In this document: positions 47,801 to 61,800 of the stretch, one piece after another
How the letters are laid out: each line of letters opens with the position of its first letter
How positions within the stretch are numbered: position 1 is the stretch's first letter
From: Echinococcus granulosus
Lineage: Eukaryota > Platyhelminthes > Cestoda > Cyclophyllidea > Taeniidae
Assembly: GCF_000524195.1 (NCBI RefSeq)
Contig: NW_020170421.1
Coordinates: 410,336-474,335, forward strand
Direction: 5' to 3'
DNA: 64,000 nt
Made by a program: the position numbers and the translations under genes
Notes under the pieces: generated by a model
What the model was told of the DNA's origin: nothing
Seen by the model: the letters and a program-made list of their open reading frames with translations, nothing else
Databases searched by the model: none

Positions 47801-50800
47801 TAGAGAACCAACTGACCGGCAGTTCCGGCGCTCCGCTCGTAGCTCCAGCCCCGCCACGAAAACGCGGGCGACGACCAAAGCTACAGCAATTGCTACAGCC
47901 CCATCTAGAACGTCTCTACAACCTAGAGCCTTGTATTGCCGAGGCAATGGCTGTTCACTTGGTCTCTCGGCATAGCCCTCATCTACCAGCCTATGCAAAT
48001 AAGGATCCTTCGACGCGAGGCCGTGGTCGGGGTCGAGGCAGAGGTCGTGGACGTGGCCGAGGCCCTGATGGCGTCCATTGGCTTCCTGATATTGATGAAG
48101 GTGGTGGCTACGACAGCGGTTGTGTCTCTCCTCGTGGTCAATATATTGGAGCAGTTCGACGGGGTGGTCCTGGTTCCCGTGGCGGTCGTGGACGTGGAGC
48201 TTACAAAATCCAAGTAATGGATTACTCATTGTCTCGACAGTTTGGTGAAAGACGTGAGGAAGAAGATGATGATGTGGAAGGTGACGAGGAGAATGAGGAA
48301 GACGAGATTGATGATCGACGTTACGGTGAAGGAGTGGATGACACTGATCCCTCCGCTCAGCTCCGCAGAACTCAAAACTACTCGCGTCAGAAGTTGTTGA
48401 ATGACTCGGAGGTGGATGATGAACAGGAGTTAGATAACTTGGGTGTGGATGAAGAAATGCCTGAACAGGATCAGTATGATCATGACGCAATAGATGACCA
48501 GTCAGTGGATCTAAGAAAGACGGCATACGCGAGAACCTCAGGAACACCGATGCGTCCTCTCAGTATGTATCCCATGGGCACGGCGGTAAATCACCGTTTT
48601 GAAGGGCGCAGTCGTGACGGTCTGGGTGAAGTGCTGGAAGACCTCGGATGCATAGCAAGGCGTAGTGCCGTGGCCAAGAGAGAAACGTCCCTCTACCCAC
48701 CGGTAGACGTAGCGGAGCAGCGTAACGGTGAGGTGGATGTCTGTTCACGAAGGAGCTCAGCCGCGGCTACACCTTCACACGGACCTGTTCCACTACCCTC
48801 CATGGCCGCACTAGCTTCCAGTTCAACATCACCTGCAGATCTTGCTTCCGGCTCAGGTAGAGCAAATCATGGCCAGATCGGACCTGCATCAGCTGCTAGC
48901 GCATCCACGATGTCACCACTTGTTGGTGGACTAGGAGGAACGAATCAACGTCCACCCAGTCGACCTCTGGCTCACCAGACAAGCGTTCCCGAATGTTCTC
49001 AAGTCACTTCTCCGATTCTACATTATCCACCCTCCTCCGCTGGCATGCACTGTAATCCCCCGTCTGTGGGTGGTCTTGGCGGCATGGGTCCCTGGTCCGA
49101 GTCCAGCTATGGTTCTTCCAGTCAGGAGGCCTACAAGCAAGCACCGCCCAATGTGTTCCTTCACACCTCCCCCAACACCACCTCGCTGCAGTATCGCCAG
49201 CAACAGCGACAACAGCAGCACCAAGGAAGTGTCTCCCCGGAGTTCCATCACCTTCAACGTGAACAGCTCATGCCTTCCAACTCACCATCCCAAAGAATGC
49301 TCTCTTCCAATCCCTACCTGGCACATCAACAGCAACAGCAGCATCATCAGCAGGCTACACCACCTTCTATGCCTGCCACTGGTGATGCCGTGGATCACCT
49401 ACGTTCGCTCTCAGCCCTGGGCGCCAAATATACCCAATCGCTCTCCGAACCCATCGATTTGGGCGAGCAGAGGGAAACTCACGCCATGCCTCTACCCATG
49501 CTCGGCTCTGGCTGCGGAATGCCTCCTACTTCCCTTGGCAGTCTCCTCTCTGGTAAGACACTAAAGACTCCTCTAGCCACACCAGTAATTTTAGTAGTTT
49601 TCTCTCATCAGGCAACGACTGAATCTCATTTTTCAGCGATTCCTAGTCTAATAATTCTTCCGACCTTTCGTCATCATAATTAGTCGTTTGTATTTCTTCG
49701 AAGATATTCATTGTTGTTGGTAGTTGAGATAGGCGGTGGCATACAGTTTTAAAGACCTGTCTTAACCAATCCCGTCTACATTATTGCATCTACTCACAGA
49801 GATGAGCTGTGCGATTACTCATCTAGCGGTTTAATTGAATGATGATATACTTTGCAAGAGGTGCCAACTGTCTGGATTTTGAGGTGAATGTGAGATATAT
49901 CTGGCGCATCATTAGTCCAGAAGTACCACGTGTCGGAGGCATTCGAAATTCGCTGCCTTAATTTGCTACTTCATTTTCTGTCTCCCGCAGTGTGTCATTT
50001 GGTCTGACGACACATTTTTACAGCAATTTTTTCCTCCAACTTACACATCCCCCTGGTCTGTACTTTTTTTGTGCAAAGTATTGGAAGTTGGGCTATCAGG
50101 GAGTTTGAAAATTAGGCTCACGAGACTCCGTCTTGCATTTCAACGAGTGTAAACCGAGTAAAAACCCCTAGAGGACTCTTCTGGCTGGTGCGCAATAGCC
50201 TCAATCGTCGACTTTTTTTCCTTGCGCCAGGCCATGGGTGTTGTCGTTGTTTCTCGCGCTGAACTGTGGACAAGGTTTGCCACCTCCCCTGTTCTCTCTC
50301 TCCCACTTGCACGACCAATTAGGCAGCCCAGTAAGCTGTGTGAGAGAGGGATAAAGGGGACAAGAGAGAAGGGGAGGGGTACCATCCCGTTTTCTCTAGC
50401 CCAAAGCCATAATTAGCGCTCCGAGGGCTTTGAAGCATGAGAAGTCGGTTGCAAATCGTTTGTGCACAGCTTTCAAACAGCCATAGCCACACATGCACTA
50501 CTGTCCAGGCATTGGTCTAACCCCAAATCAGTGAAGCATCCCCTTCGAATCGATAATCGAGTCGTCGTGGTATTTTTGAAGTCGACTTTTCACCAAGACG
50601 GAAGTGATCCGCCTAGCTGCGGTTGTTAGGATTGGCTCGCGTTACGCCGATGGCTGAAAATCACGCTTTCTCCCATTCTCTCCCTTACCCACCCCCTATG
50701 GGATTTTGGCTCTCAGTAGAGCCATTAATAACCTCTCTGGGTTTGGAGCAAATTTGGGAGGAGGGATGGTAGTGGCTGGAGTGACTCAGATGTGTCTGGT

Positions 50801-53800
50801 GCACCTCAAAGGGAAGAAGGGGGATTGTGGTAGGGGGGAGCGAGAAGAGCGGGACGAAACAGGAGCATAGGATCAGGAACACACGACAGGGGCTGAGGCC
50901 GTGGTCTAAAGTATGTTAATCCTATCCACCAGACGATCAGATTCCCGTGTACTGATTTCCACAAGTCCCCTGCTCTCGATTAGGGAATAGATTGTGTGCT
51001 TTAGGCGTGTTCAATTCTCGGTCTCTTTTATGTGTATTTACCGGTGTGTGAGCGAGGGAAAGAGCTGGAGAAGTCTCCTGTCTCTACTCTTCGCGCGTCT
51101 CTCCGGTTGATTGTCTGATTAGACACTTTGTATAGACTCTGTGGCAGTCCCCTAGCGAAATCACTTTCGTCTACTGCTGTTGCCTCATATTAATTAAGCC
51201 CCTCTCTTCTGGCCTGGGTGATTTCGATGCAGAGTGGAGGGGAGGTGGTGCGGTGCGGTGTAGTGTGGCCTGAGAGGAGTAGGTGAAGGGGTGGATGGGA
51301 TAGAGTCGGTGGATTAGCCATGGCGTGCGGCAGCGTCGACTGCTGCTTCTGCAGCTCACACATACACACACGCACGCGTACACGTACACACACACGTACG
51401 TGCGCACACAGCCTCACACGCATGCCAGGTCGAGTCGGCAACAGCAGCGCAGCAGTAGTAGCAGAAGCGGCGACTGTGTGTGTGTGTAGGATTCACCCTC
51501 TTCAGCGCTCTGGCACTGCGCCCTCCCTCCATCACCTTCCCTCACGCTTGCCTATCCACCCAAGCCGCCCACTCACACCCTTGCTCCCCCCACCCCCTCC
51601 GACTGCCCTATCCTCCCGCCTCCACTCCCCTTTGCGTGTCCCGACGAGTGTTTGTCTACCCACAGCTGTGCGGCGGCAGCCGTGCCTTCATGCATGCCTG
51701 CTTGCACGCACGCACGCACTCACGTACGGACATGCCGCTACACACACATGCACAGAGCCTCCCATTGCCTGATTTCGTATGTCGTGGCCGGATTACTAGA
51801 CCTTATGGTGGGATGCGTTGGAATGCGTAGCCCGTGTAGAGAGGCCTCCCCTTTTAAGTCCACTCTTATACATATTCGGTCCGATCGCGTTCGTGGGCAC
51901 ACACACGAACGGTGTGTAATAGTAAACCCATCGACTTGTTTGTGGGTTATGGTTCCAACACATGGTGTGTGTTTCGATTCTCTCATCGGTGGATTTTTGC
52001 TATACTAGGCGTAGGATTTTGTTTTATTTTGATCTTTAATTTTCTCTTCTCATCTAGGAAGTCCTAGCAGCGATTTCAACTCTGGTCCACGTCACTGTAA
52101 TTGGTTGAAGGTGGTATTCACTACGTGTGACAGTACACTAATCATGCTCCAAATTTCGTATGCCAGCACAACCCCTTGTGCTACCAATTAAGCTCGTTTC
52201 TCGAGTGTGTTTTTTACCTCTCTGAAATGGTACTCTGAGGCATCACTTACTCCAATCAAAATGCACCGGCTATGGGGTACTTGTACTTGTTTGACCATTC
52301 GTCCATCTATTGTTCATTCAACAACGCAAACGGTGTATCGTGTTGTTTCCTTTTGATGAACCTGAACCGATGTAACTTTGCAATTTCGATGCCAGTGGTG
52401 AGGATGTGTGTCACAGTATAAAACCGTGGAATGAATTTCTAGTGGAATCAGTTAAAGCGAAATTCATGTTTGGCGTAGTCTATTACTAGGCGATCACCTT
52501 AGTTTGCTCTTAACTTCGTTTATCTCCACTATTCGTTCCCATGCCTAGTCGAGAGCATGTGTAAATTACCTCGTTACCCAGGTTTGAAGTGAATTGAAGC
52601 GCTTTTAAACCGTTCAAAGCGTTTTTTTCTTCGGTTCACCGTTGTATGAGGTTCACCAAATCGGCGCATCATACAAGCACTAATGGTACACCACGATCAT
52701 TCTCCGTGAGATCGAAAGGCATTGGAGTTTTAAATCCTATACATCTTTTAACAAATTTCATTCCTCCTAATACTTCTGAAGTGAGTTGTGTAAAAGGGAG
52801 GATGTGCATTTGAAGTTTGTGAGAAGTCTGAGTCCATGGTTTAACCACCCTTGGAGGAAATTGTGGTTTTTACATTATTGTCGAGGGGAGAAGTCGAAGT
52901 GGACATCGACTAGCCGATTTTATGTGAGAGTTATATTGCCCATGGGAGAGTGCATCATCATTGACCTGAATCTCCCATTGCACGACCCTTGAGGGAGAGG
53001 ATAGAGTGCCGCAAAAAACGAAATACGCTCTGTTTACTCTGGGAGTGCACGTATAGTCTCAACCGGATGGTTGCCTACCACTGCTCAGTCCCTTCCTCTC
53101 TCTTCCCTGCTCTTTAAATAAACATGGTCGGATACGATGCAACTCAGCTGGACTAGGCTAAACCCAACTCAGCACACGTACGCGGAAGCTAACAGGCTTT
53201 CCCTAGCCTCTCTCTCACTCACTCTCGCCGGAAGACTGCTACTGCTGCTACTACCACCACTGGTGGGGGCGTGATGGGGAACGAGGATGGGAAGGGAAAA
53301 GGGAGGGCGCTTAACTGGGCAGTCTTGCATAACTTATGCGCGGTAGCCTTTATATACCAACTGTGCATGTACACTCACTCATTCACATACCCTGCTGTAT
53401 AATTCAATCACTCTCCCTGGCTTGGTACACCACCAACAATGTTGTAGAGAGGACGATCCTTTTAGCACCCGTTAGATGTGTTTATGTTTGCGGGTGTGCG
53501 GATGGACTGGCTAAGTAGAAATGGGCGTTTCTTGGTGTTTTTGGTCCATGCCTCCTTTTCGAGCGCAACGCAACGCAACTACTAACCCATCTTAGATTGA
53601 GAATAACTCTTTTTTTCCACTATTTATTTCACTGTCTGTTAAAGCCTCCCTAGAATTTAATCCCTTGTTGATGAATCCACGACACCCTGTGTTGGCCAGA
53701 CATTAACGCTTGTGCGCGTTTATAGATTACGCATGACGTCGCTTGCTCAGCCAAAATTAGTTAAATGGCTGACTGTCTAGTGTAATCATGCCTACTTCAC

Positions 53801-56800
53801 TCCACCACCTTTGTGATTGAATTATCTTTTCATGCATCCTCTCAATGATAGAGATTTCCTTGGCTTCTTTCTATTTTACTGGAGCAAAATCCAGTCGGGA
53901 AAGGACTCCAACTCACTCGAATGGAAATCAAAAAAAACAAACGAAATGTACAAGTTTGATGATGTGAAGCAGACAAAGCTACTACCCACGGCCTAGGGAG
54001 GAAAAGAGGGATTAAAATTTCCCCAAGACAGAGGACCCATTCCATTGGTGGGTAATTCACGATTACTGTTGGATCTAATGATCCTAACGCTCTGTGCTTA
54101 TGGCTACAATATGGTTTCATCACCCACTTTGTCTAACTCGAAGTGAGAGTCCTAATATTTTACTTTCTACTGACTTAATAAACTTCATGGCATTACCAGT
54201 CATTGGACAGATGAGCTAATCAACCGCGGTGATTGTTTTCGCCCTAAAGCCTATAAGCGAACACAGCTATCCCCCGAATATCTAAGGTCGCTTCCATTGC
54301 CGACATCTGTAGAATTAAATTCCCGAACCCAGTAGTAACTGAAACATAGAGGGGATTTTACATTGACCCCTGACATGACGTCTTGGCTGTGTGTGGGTAC
54401 ACGTGGAGCGTAGTGAGGGGTCAGATCAATGCCTAAGATTGGGGGGATGGTGAATAAAAACTGAGTAAAATCTGGCTTCTTATTAAATCATTTCTGTCTA
54501 CTGACTGCAGTATCGATGCGATGAAGACCTGCCAGTTAGTGGAATTTGTAGGCTCGCAACCATTTATGCACTGTGACTTGGCAAACTATCAAAGAAGGTT
54601 ACTCTCTCTTTTCAGTTTGCCCATTGCAGTAAATCACTAATTCTAACGAGTATTTCATCTCCGAAATCATGATATTACAAGGTGTTAACGGTTAGAGTCG
54701 GTCAGTTTTGTCGGAAAGAGAAAAGATGGGTTTGCTCTCTAATTACAAAGCAGAAAAGCAACTTTTGATAGCCAAGATGTTAAAAGCTTTTTCCCAGTCC
54801 TTTTTTACCACCACCTCTACGCACGTCATGAACACTTCAGAGATTAGGGTGAATCCAACCATGATGTGTACTTTTAGCGTCATGCCACTACTAGACCGCT
54901 GTGACCTCTGAGATACGGTCAGCCTAGCTAGCGTAAGCAACCCTTTCTCACGTGGGAAGGGTGGGGAGAAGTAAGGCAACTCAACCATCACCCTGTATAA
55001 CCACATGAACAATGCGATCAACATTGTCAGGTTGGATGCAAATGGTGACAATAGAGGCTAGAAGTTTTTCGGGGCTGTTTTTAGCTATTGTACTGCTTTT
55101 ACGCAGTTTCCTGAGAGCATTTCGTCATTCATGGGATTCTTGATCATTCATCTCATCAGATCTCGATGAGCCCGCTGTGGTGTTGTGTGAATTTACGCTA
55201 TTAGAAGTTCTTTGTTTTTACTCTCCCCACATTACTATGTCAGGTTACTGATGTACGAAACTCAGAGCTCAGTAAAACGACTGGGATTTCGGAACTGAAC
55301 TGAACGCTTTTGTAGTCTTCCGAGTCGAATTTTCCATACTAGAGGGAATGGGTTGCCTTGAGCTCTCAACTGCCACCAGTCTGATGTATTGTCATGGTAA
55401 CCAAATCTGTAAATAGCCATGGTTACTGAAGTGTGGGATTTTGTCGCTAAGTTCCATACGGTCGACGAACGTTTGCATTTGTTTGTTTGCCCATTATTAT
55501 TCTCCACCGATTGTATAGCGTTGATGTCCTTTGACCAACTGTGGAAAAAGCCAGGTTCGGTCGAATTGGCGTGTACTTAATTCTCCCGTCTTGGTCTCTG
55601 ACATCGTGATGGTGTAGTGATTCACCAAGACCTTAACAAGGCTGCTGTTGCTAATGCTACCAGGCAACACTCCTGGCGCTTGTGCGTCGCTATAGAAAAC
55701 ATTCTTGGAATGAATTTTGCTTTGCTAGGAAATTCTATGTTTGTGTGGTTTATTGAGAAATTAGCTGCTGGTGTTGTTGAGGTACTCTAAGACCAAAGCG
55801 TGGGTAAGTCTCCCAGTCTCTTGCCCCTAAGGGAATGAATTAATCACTGATGCAGTCTACGATTGCGGTTCCTCCAGCCGCACCCTCCTGTTTTCTGCGG
55901 ATTTGTTCACGTAAATGCTGCATAGTTCATTGTTCTGATCCACCTCATTTAAATAAATCATGCTAATTTATGGCCTATGCAATTGAGTAAAACAAATACA
56001 TAAAGTGTTAGTATCATGTTATCTACCTAGCCTTAACATGGTGTGTGAATTCACGAGGAGGGTGCCGATTCTACTACCTTCGACGCGAAACGAAACCGGG
56101 CATTTGTCGTCACATTCACGTGCACAGTGTTATTCCGTTTTTATGCTAATCGTATCCAGAAACGCGCATTTACCTCCTACCCTGGGAGGAACTAAGTGTA
56201 AGCTTTTTCGAATGCCTCCACCACAATTAGACCTCGGTAGACACACACTCTGTCTATCTATCTTAACCACGCGACTTTGTGGTTTTGGAATACCTGGGTC
56301 ATTAAGTTCGCTATTTCCGCTAAAAACGGAAGGTATTCACTTGGGCATATCCTCCTTTTAACCATTTCGGCATTCTGTGTGACCATAAAGTGCGTTTGTC
56401 CAATCGATTTCTTTGCCTGGGTGTGTGTGTGTGTGTGACGTCTACTCATTCCATCAACCACCAGCTATCCAATCAGGATTTACCGTCTCCTCGTGATCTC
56501 CACTCACTCACCTTGTACAAACACCTCTAATGCCACCTTTCTAATCGAATTTTCTAATCTGGGTGGGTGTGTGCGCGTTCGTGCATGCGTGCGTGTGAGG
56601 ACATGCGGATGCCTTGATCAGGTGTGTTTGATCATGGACAAGTTATGCACGATCCTGTGCACCTGGGCGAGAAAGAGGGTGGGAGGACGGCAGCTTCAGC
56701 TCTCCATTGTGAACGCGCTCGCCTTTTCTACGGGTGACTAAAAAAATACAGCCATCCCATGTGTATTCGCTGTATTATCTTATAGGGCCTTGTTTGCAGT

Positions 56801-59158
56801 TTTTTTCCGAAATCTCACCTACTCAATTCCCCCTGCGGTAATGTGCGGACTTACGCTAGGCGACTATCTATCAAATGGACAAGTAGAACTTCACCTCCCT
56901 CCCTCAACTCTTGGTGGCATAGGTACATGTTATCAGGGTTGTTTACTGTGGCGGACCTTTTAATTGCCGTAGCAACACCCTGAAAGGTGGATCTGGGGCC
57001 ACGTTCCTCGTGTTTGCTGCAGATGGCGCCAGATTTTCGAAAGCAGGAGAATAGAGGCGAGGAATCTTCGCTATATTACCTACCCTATCTTTTGATCTTT
57101 CGTTTCTTGATTTACCACGCATTAGTTCCAATCCGCCTACACAAACACACCCTTGAATGTGGGAGGCAGGGAATGGGCCATAACATTGACGTCGCCCTTG
57201 GTGATTGATAGGGCGACACAGTACTTGGTGCACCATTTACCCGCTTCCTCCACTCGTCTTGCCTCTATAAACCGCAGTTTTTTGCCTCAAATACCAACTC
57301 ACCATTCATGCACCTTGGTGGTGGGTTTTTTCAGCACTGATATCTGAATTCTTCTTAATATTTTTTCCCTTCTTTTGAAATCACCTGACTTACGACTTCT
57401 TCCTCGTTGTAACACGATACTTAAATGACAAGCTAACCGCCAGAGGGTTCTTTGGAGTTGTCTTCCTACTTCATCAGGTGATTGCTCTCGGTAATTGTTT
57501 TTGACAGATCCTAGCTCCGGAGGTGTGGTCTTATGACAGAAGGAGATTGAGGATGTTATCCTAGGGCCTTAGCTGGTTTATGCTTGCTTTAGTTTCACTT
57601 ACAACCTCTTCCAATTTGGTGACCCACTCTTCCCCCTCCCTTTTTGTGTGTGTGAATAATTTTTTTGAGTTCTGAACCCGATTTGTTTTTCCACAAAACA
57701 CACACCCGCATAGGCAACGGTTCCCACGCCGGGTGATCGTGATTGACATAAGCACTTGCGGTTTTGATCATGTGATGATGGCCTCTATCGGAAGTAGCCA
57801 GCAAGCTATTTGGCTACGTCAGAAATATTATTATTATTACTATTATTATTACTGTTGCTGCGCATAAAACCCCACTTCTGATGTCTCAGTGATAAGTATC
57901 TTAGTTTATTGGGGGAAGCATGCGGCTTCAAATCTACCACCTTGTAACACAGAGTTGAGGAACGCGACCAAAAGCATGGAGGTGTGTTTCACCATGGATT
58001 GAAATCGTAGTCTGCACATATTCTTATTACCAACAGTCTATTGTGCTTACACCTCTTTATTCCACTGAGCTCATTTGACCCGCTAAATACCCCTTTTTGA
58101 AGAAGATCGTGTGCAATCATCAGTAGCTCCTTTCAGTGACCCCTGTTAGTTTGTTTCTGGCAACATCATAATTCAGCTCTGGAAGCAAGTCTTTAAGAGG
58201 CAGACAGGCCATTGTGAAAACGCCCCCCAAACTGAATGTTTCTTTTATTCAAGGGCTTGGTCACGTTGGCGAATTTGAAATGTGGCAACACAAACCGAGT
58301 TGAAACGATTTGAGGCCTGGGGTCTACGTCATAACACTCTTGGCTTCACACTTTTGTGTTTACCTTAGTTCAAAGGTTTGTTGTGACTTCATCCCTTTCT
58401 TCGGTGTGCTCTACTGCTCACATTCGAATGAGTCACCTTACTGCATGAGGTCATGAGACGACACCTCAAGTCTGCTTTAGGCGGACTGACTTTGTGGTTC
58501 TCATTTTTAACTTTGTTCTTGTCCTCAAAACTATTGGTTTCACTGTTGAATTACTTCCTTGTGTGGGAGGCAAGCAGCCCTGACCTTCACTCCGTGATAG
58601 CTTGGAAAATGTCGGTATTTAAGAACTAAATTCTCTCACTCTCATATTTGATTGTATTCACCTCTTGTTTTGGTAGTTTTCAGTTTTATCCAAGAAGGTA
58701 CCAATAGGTGAATTCTTCAAGTTACCTTGGAGTCTAATTTGTTGTACCTGCGTAGGTTCATGCCTCGTTGAAGAACATGAAAAAAGAATGTGCGAGGCTA
58801 CGGTGACCCACTTAACAGAAAAACCGAAATTGCGATGCTTGAGTTCCCGTGCCGATTGCTGCGCTGCGTTCGCTTTTCGCACTAAATGCAAACTGGAGTC
58901 GCTCAAAGTAGAGCCCATTCTGTCCTTGTCTTCACTGCGCCCCTCTCATTGGATTAGCCGACTAAATCACTATCTAACATAATATAGTAAGGTCGGGTCG
59001 ATCTCATTGATTTCTTTTTTTCCGTTTTAACAGGCGATATGAAGTCGGACGCGTTCCTCCAATTCTCCGGTGCCGCTGGTTTCCGACCCAACTCCTTCAA
59101 GGATCGTTCTCCTCAATCCCGAGGTGGAAATCTACCCCCCGATGGAGGCGACAACCAT
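44832..59158 (+). CDS. C2H2 zinc-finger protein with AT-hook, 3' end uncertain
   Basis: Probable nuclear DNA-binding regulator, family not assigned. Exons 44832-45129, 45167-46030, 47024-49552 and 59034-59158 are joined in consistent phases for about 1,272 residues. The first exon has an acidic run (DSDSETSSEDDEEDD). Fingers 1-4 are C-x2-C types (from YECELCGAIY near residue 213); fingers 5-7 are C-x4-C (YICDVEGC, YPCPIDGC, FHCTWPEC); finger 8 is FHCDLCSF, ending near residue 440. An AT-hook (PRKRGRRPK) lies near residue 666, an Arg-Gly repeat near 719-735, an acidic region near 800-820, and Gln-rich runs after about 1110. Intron 1 is only 37 nt; intron 3 is about 9.5 kb. Reading through donor 49553 instead gives an earlier stop at 49683. 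A possible last exon is 61750-61800. Confidence 0.8.
48012..48066 (+). repeat. Arg-Gly coding repeat
   Basis: Tandem CGN-GGN codons within the zinc-finger gene encode alternating Arg-Gly, an RG-rich segment of the kind that binds nucleic acid or is methylated by arginine methyltransferases in other proteins. A second, looser RGG patch follows at about 48170-48200. Confidence 0.85.
51357..51422. repeat. Imperfect CA/CG-rich microsatellite
   Basis: Alternating CA with CG and TA interruptions over about 65 bases. It continues more loosely to both sides in a low-complexity block. Confidence 0.8.
56420..56437. repeat. TG microsatellite
   Basis: Uninterrupted GT dinucleotides in the long intron. 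Confidence 0.85.
57825..57856. repeat. ATT trinucleotide microsatellite
   Basis: ATT units with two C interruptions, in the long intron. Confidence 0.85.
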
Positions 59159-61749
59159 GTAAGCGCCTTTTTTTCACCTTCACCTATAACTGCTTTTTGC
59201 ACCGATTAATTTGCGCACTTATCTCCACCTTAAACTTAGCGGTGGCGTTCTCATTCGTTGATGGATTACACGTCTTGTGGTGTTGGTTAAATGGGGAGGA
59301 CTTTCTGAGCTCCAGGCTTCCACGCATTCACCACGATCGATACAGTTGAAAACGTCGCAGCTGGTGCTTTTTTGTTACTTCACAGGCAGGCAGGCGTGGT
59401 GTTGTGTGGTGTTTGGTTCTTAGGGGCGCGCTACCATTGGCCACAACAAATGCGTAGTTGATGTAACATATTACATTTATTGTCATAGTAAGGCCTCCCA
59501 ATCATTCCCACTGAGTTGATCTCTGTCGAGGAGTACGACAGCTTAACGGGTTTCGAGGTTGTTGCGTGCGTGCAGTCTTGCTCTCCATCATTTGGCGTGT
59601 CGCAAAAAGGTGACACCGGTGGTGGTTCAATTTTCACCTGGCTGTTTATGGCCTCAGCCTCTTTCATCATCGTGGTTGTTGGTAGAACGGTGGTTTATGC
59701 AGGCAACATATATGCTTGCACATAATCACACCTGCGCATTCTAGTGCGTCTTCGTGACTCATACTGCGCTCCTGGCATGAGATCCACCCACAAACCCGAT
59801 CACTTGCGTAGCAGTGTGTACGCATACGCTCGAAATACCACTGTTTCATTTTACAGCCTCAGAGCCAAAGCATAGGCTGTTTTTTTATCCTTTTCAATTC
59901 ATCAAATACAATCGAAAGGTATCAACCGTGCCGATTGTTCGTTATATTCTGTTTCTTCAAAAATCTACCAAGTTGAGCTTTTTTACAGCGTTGCACTTCA
60001 ATCCATGTGGACTGGCCCATCCTCCAAGTTTAACGGAAATCACCGGCAGTGGCCGGAGTTGGTTCAAAGGGAGCCAGTTAGGTTTTGGCTTGAGCTACTG
60101 GATCGTAAACACACATACAAGGCGCCTTTGAGAGCTAGGGTGGGTGGTGAGTGTGGTCGTGTCTTCCTTTCTCTTGCTCCCTCGCCCTCGTTCTACCACC
60201 TCTTACCCAGTCTGAATAAGCAAGTCCACCCGCCCATTAATCATTGCGAGAGTTGGGGCTGTAACAACAATAGTAGTAGTGTCCAGTTTTTCTCCACATA
60301 CCTATACCCCTTCCGCCTCGCTTGTGCCCTCAGTCATATGACAACAACAGACCTTCTCCTCCTCTTTCGTGTGTGTGTGTGTGTGCCTAGCCTTCTTCCG
60401 TTACCTCCTCTAGAAGAAGTGGAGGAAGAGAAGGAGTAAGACGAGGCCTCCGCACGTTTGCCCGCAGAGGTATGATGAATTGCTGGCGGGTGAGAGGGGA
60501 AGAGAGAAACCTGGGTAGCGAGGAAGAAGAAGAGGCAGAAATGACATCCAAGAAAGGAAAAAGATGGCACGGTTGTACAAGTAGGCTGAGTGCGTGTGTG
60601 TGTGTATTACGCAGGGCATCTCACAAAACCACAATGTCGCAAGCCCGCGTGTGTACGTAAGTGTGCATGCACCAGTACACCGAAGTGTCATGATGTGTGC
60701 ACTTGGTGTGCGTGTGTGTGCGTCGCTTGATGCGATAATTTATGAGACTGCTACCGCTGCCACCGCCGCCGCTATCGCTGTTACTACTACTGCTGCTGCT
60801 ACAATGGCTCACACACACAACCAGCTTGCTTACATGGCTGGCTAGCGAAAGGGAAAAAACTGTGTCGGCAGGGGCGGACTGATGCGGCAAAGGCCTTGGA
60901 AGCTAGCACGGAGGTGGTGAAGTTGAAGAAGGTGGAGTGGGTGGGTAGATGCAATCCCGTGAGCCACGAAGCACACTGGCAGTAGCAGCAGAAGCACCAA
61001 CAACGGCGGTGTAGGCGGCTGCGGCAGCGGTATGCACGCGCTTTATGCAAAAAACCGTCGACTGCTTTTTACGCGCCTTCCCGCCTGACACGTGCTTCTC
61101 TCTCTCTCTACCTCACTCTTTCTGTGTGTATGTAGGCACGAAAAACATTCCCCAACTGGGAGGCTAGGAGGGTATGAGTTGCCACATCGTAAACACAACC
61201 CTTCCCTCCCCTTTCTCCCCTTCGCTATATTACTGGTGGTATAATCGACCCACATACATACACGAGCGTGCGCATAATAGGTGCCAGTCTTGATGTAGCA
61301 CCATTACATGGCTCATGTAGGCAGGTTGCCAGGACTTGTGTTATTTGTCTACCCGTTCTTATACCTGAGACCACCCTTTGCACGTGAGCATGCCGCGTGT
61401 ATGCGCGTGTGTGTGATGTGCGTATGAAAGACGTTTTTATGTGAGGATTTGCCTGTGATCTGCACTGGGGTCGGAACTGGTGGTAGTGTTGACGCCAGCA
61501 CACAGGCCTAGGCGATTGATTAATGTCTTCAGTGGCGTTGTGCGTAAAAGCGATTCTCCTCGCCGTGGGAGGGTCTTCTGCAGCATCCCGCGTGCCTTCT
61601 GTGTAGGGGGAGAACGTCGACTTCACTGGCAGAAAACACAAAACGTGAATTTACTCCAGTCTACCATTGCCACCAAGCCATATCATGGCTTTATTTGAAC
61701 TACTGACGCGAGATTTAGGTGACAATACCGTCTTGTCTTTGTTTTGCAG
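59159..61749. other. Probable last intron or 3' region of the zinc-finger gene
   Basis: About 2.6 kb after exon 4. It contains TG runs at 60369-60385 and near 60590-60606 and a CTG/CCG-rich block near 60750-60800. An exon-like open frame at 59989-60139 does not match the phase of exon 4, so it is not joined. Confidence 0.35.
60369..60385. repeat. TG microsatellite
   Basis: Uninterrupted GT dinucleotides. Confidence 0.85.
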
Positions 61750-61800
61750 ATCCATGTTTTCACTACAGACGGATGCTGTCAATGCGCCAACGCATTCTAG
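61750..61800 (+). other. Candidate terminal exon of the zinc-finger gene
   Basis: A strong acceptor (TTGTCTTTGTTTTGCAG) is followed in phase 0 by 16 codons, starting IHVFTTDG, and TAG. This is the phase needed after the donor at 59159. The exon is very short and has no recognisable domain, so the match may be chance. Confidence 0.25.

Larger units (their letters stand above)
49553..59033 (+). other. Zinc-finger gene intron 3, about 9.5 kb, microsatellite-rich
   Basis: Donor TCTG|GTAAGA and acceptor TTTTAACAG|GC join a glycine codon. The interior holds CA-rich tracts (51357-51422), a TG run (56420-56437) and an ATT run (57825-57856). No gene was recognised inside; open frames such as 51320-51772 are products of the repeats. 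Small skipped exons cannot be excluded. Confidence 0.55.

Noticed and set aside
47298..48547. Long open frames on the minus strand opposite the zinc-finger exon
   Set aside because: Shadow frames of GC-rich coding sequence; the products are low-complexity and lack a recognisable domain.
51171..51830. Open frames on both strands rich in Cys, His, Arg and Thr
   Set aside because: Produced by CA/TG microsatellite and C-rich tracts.
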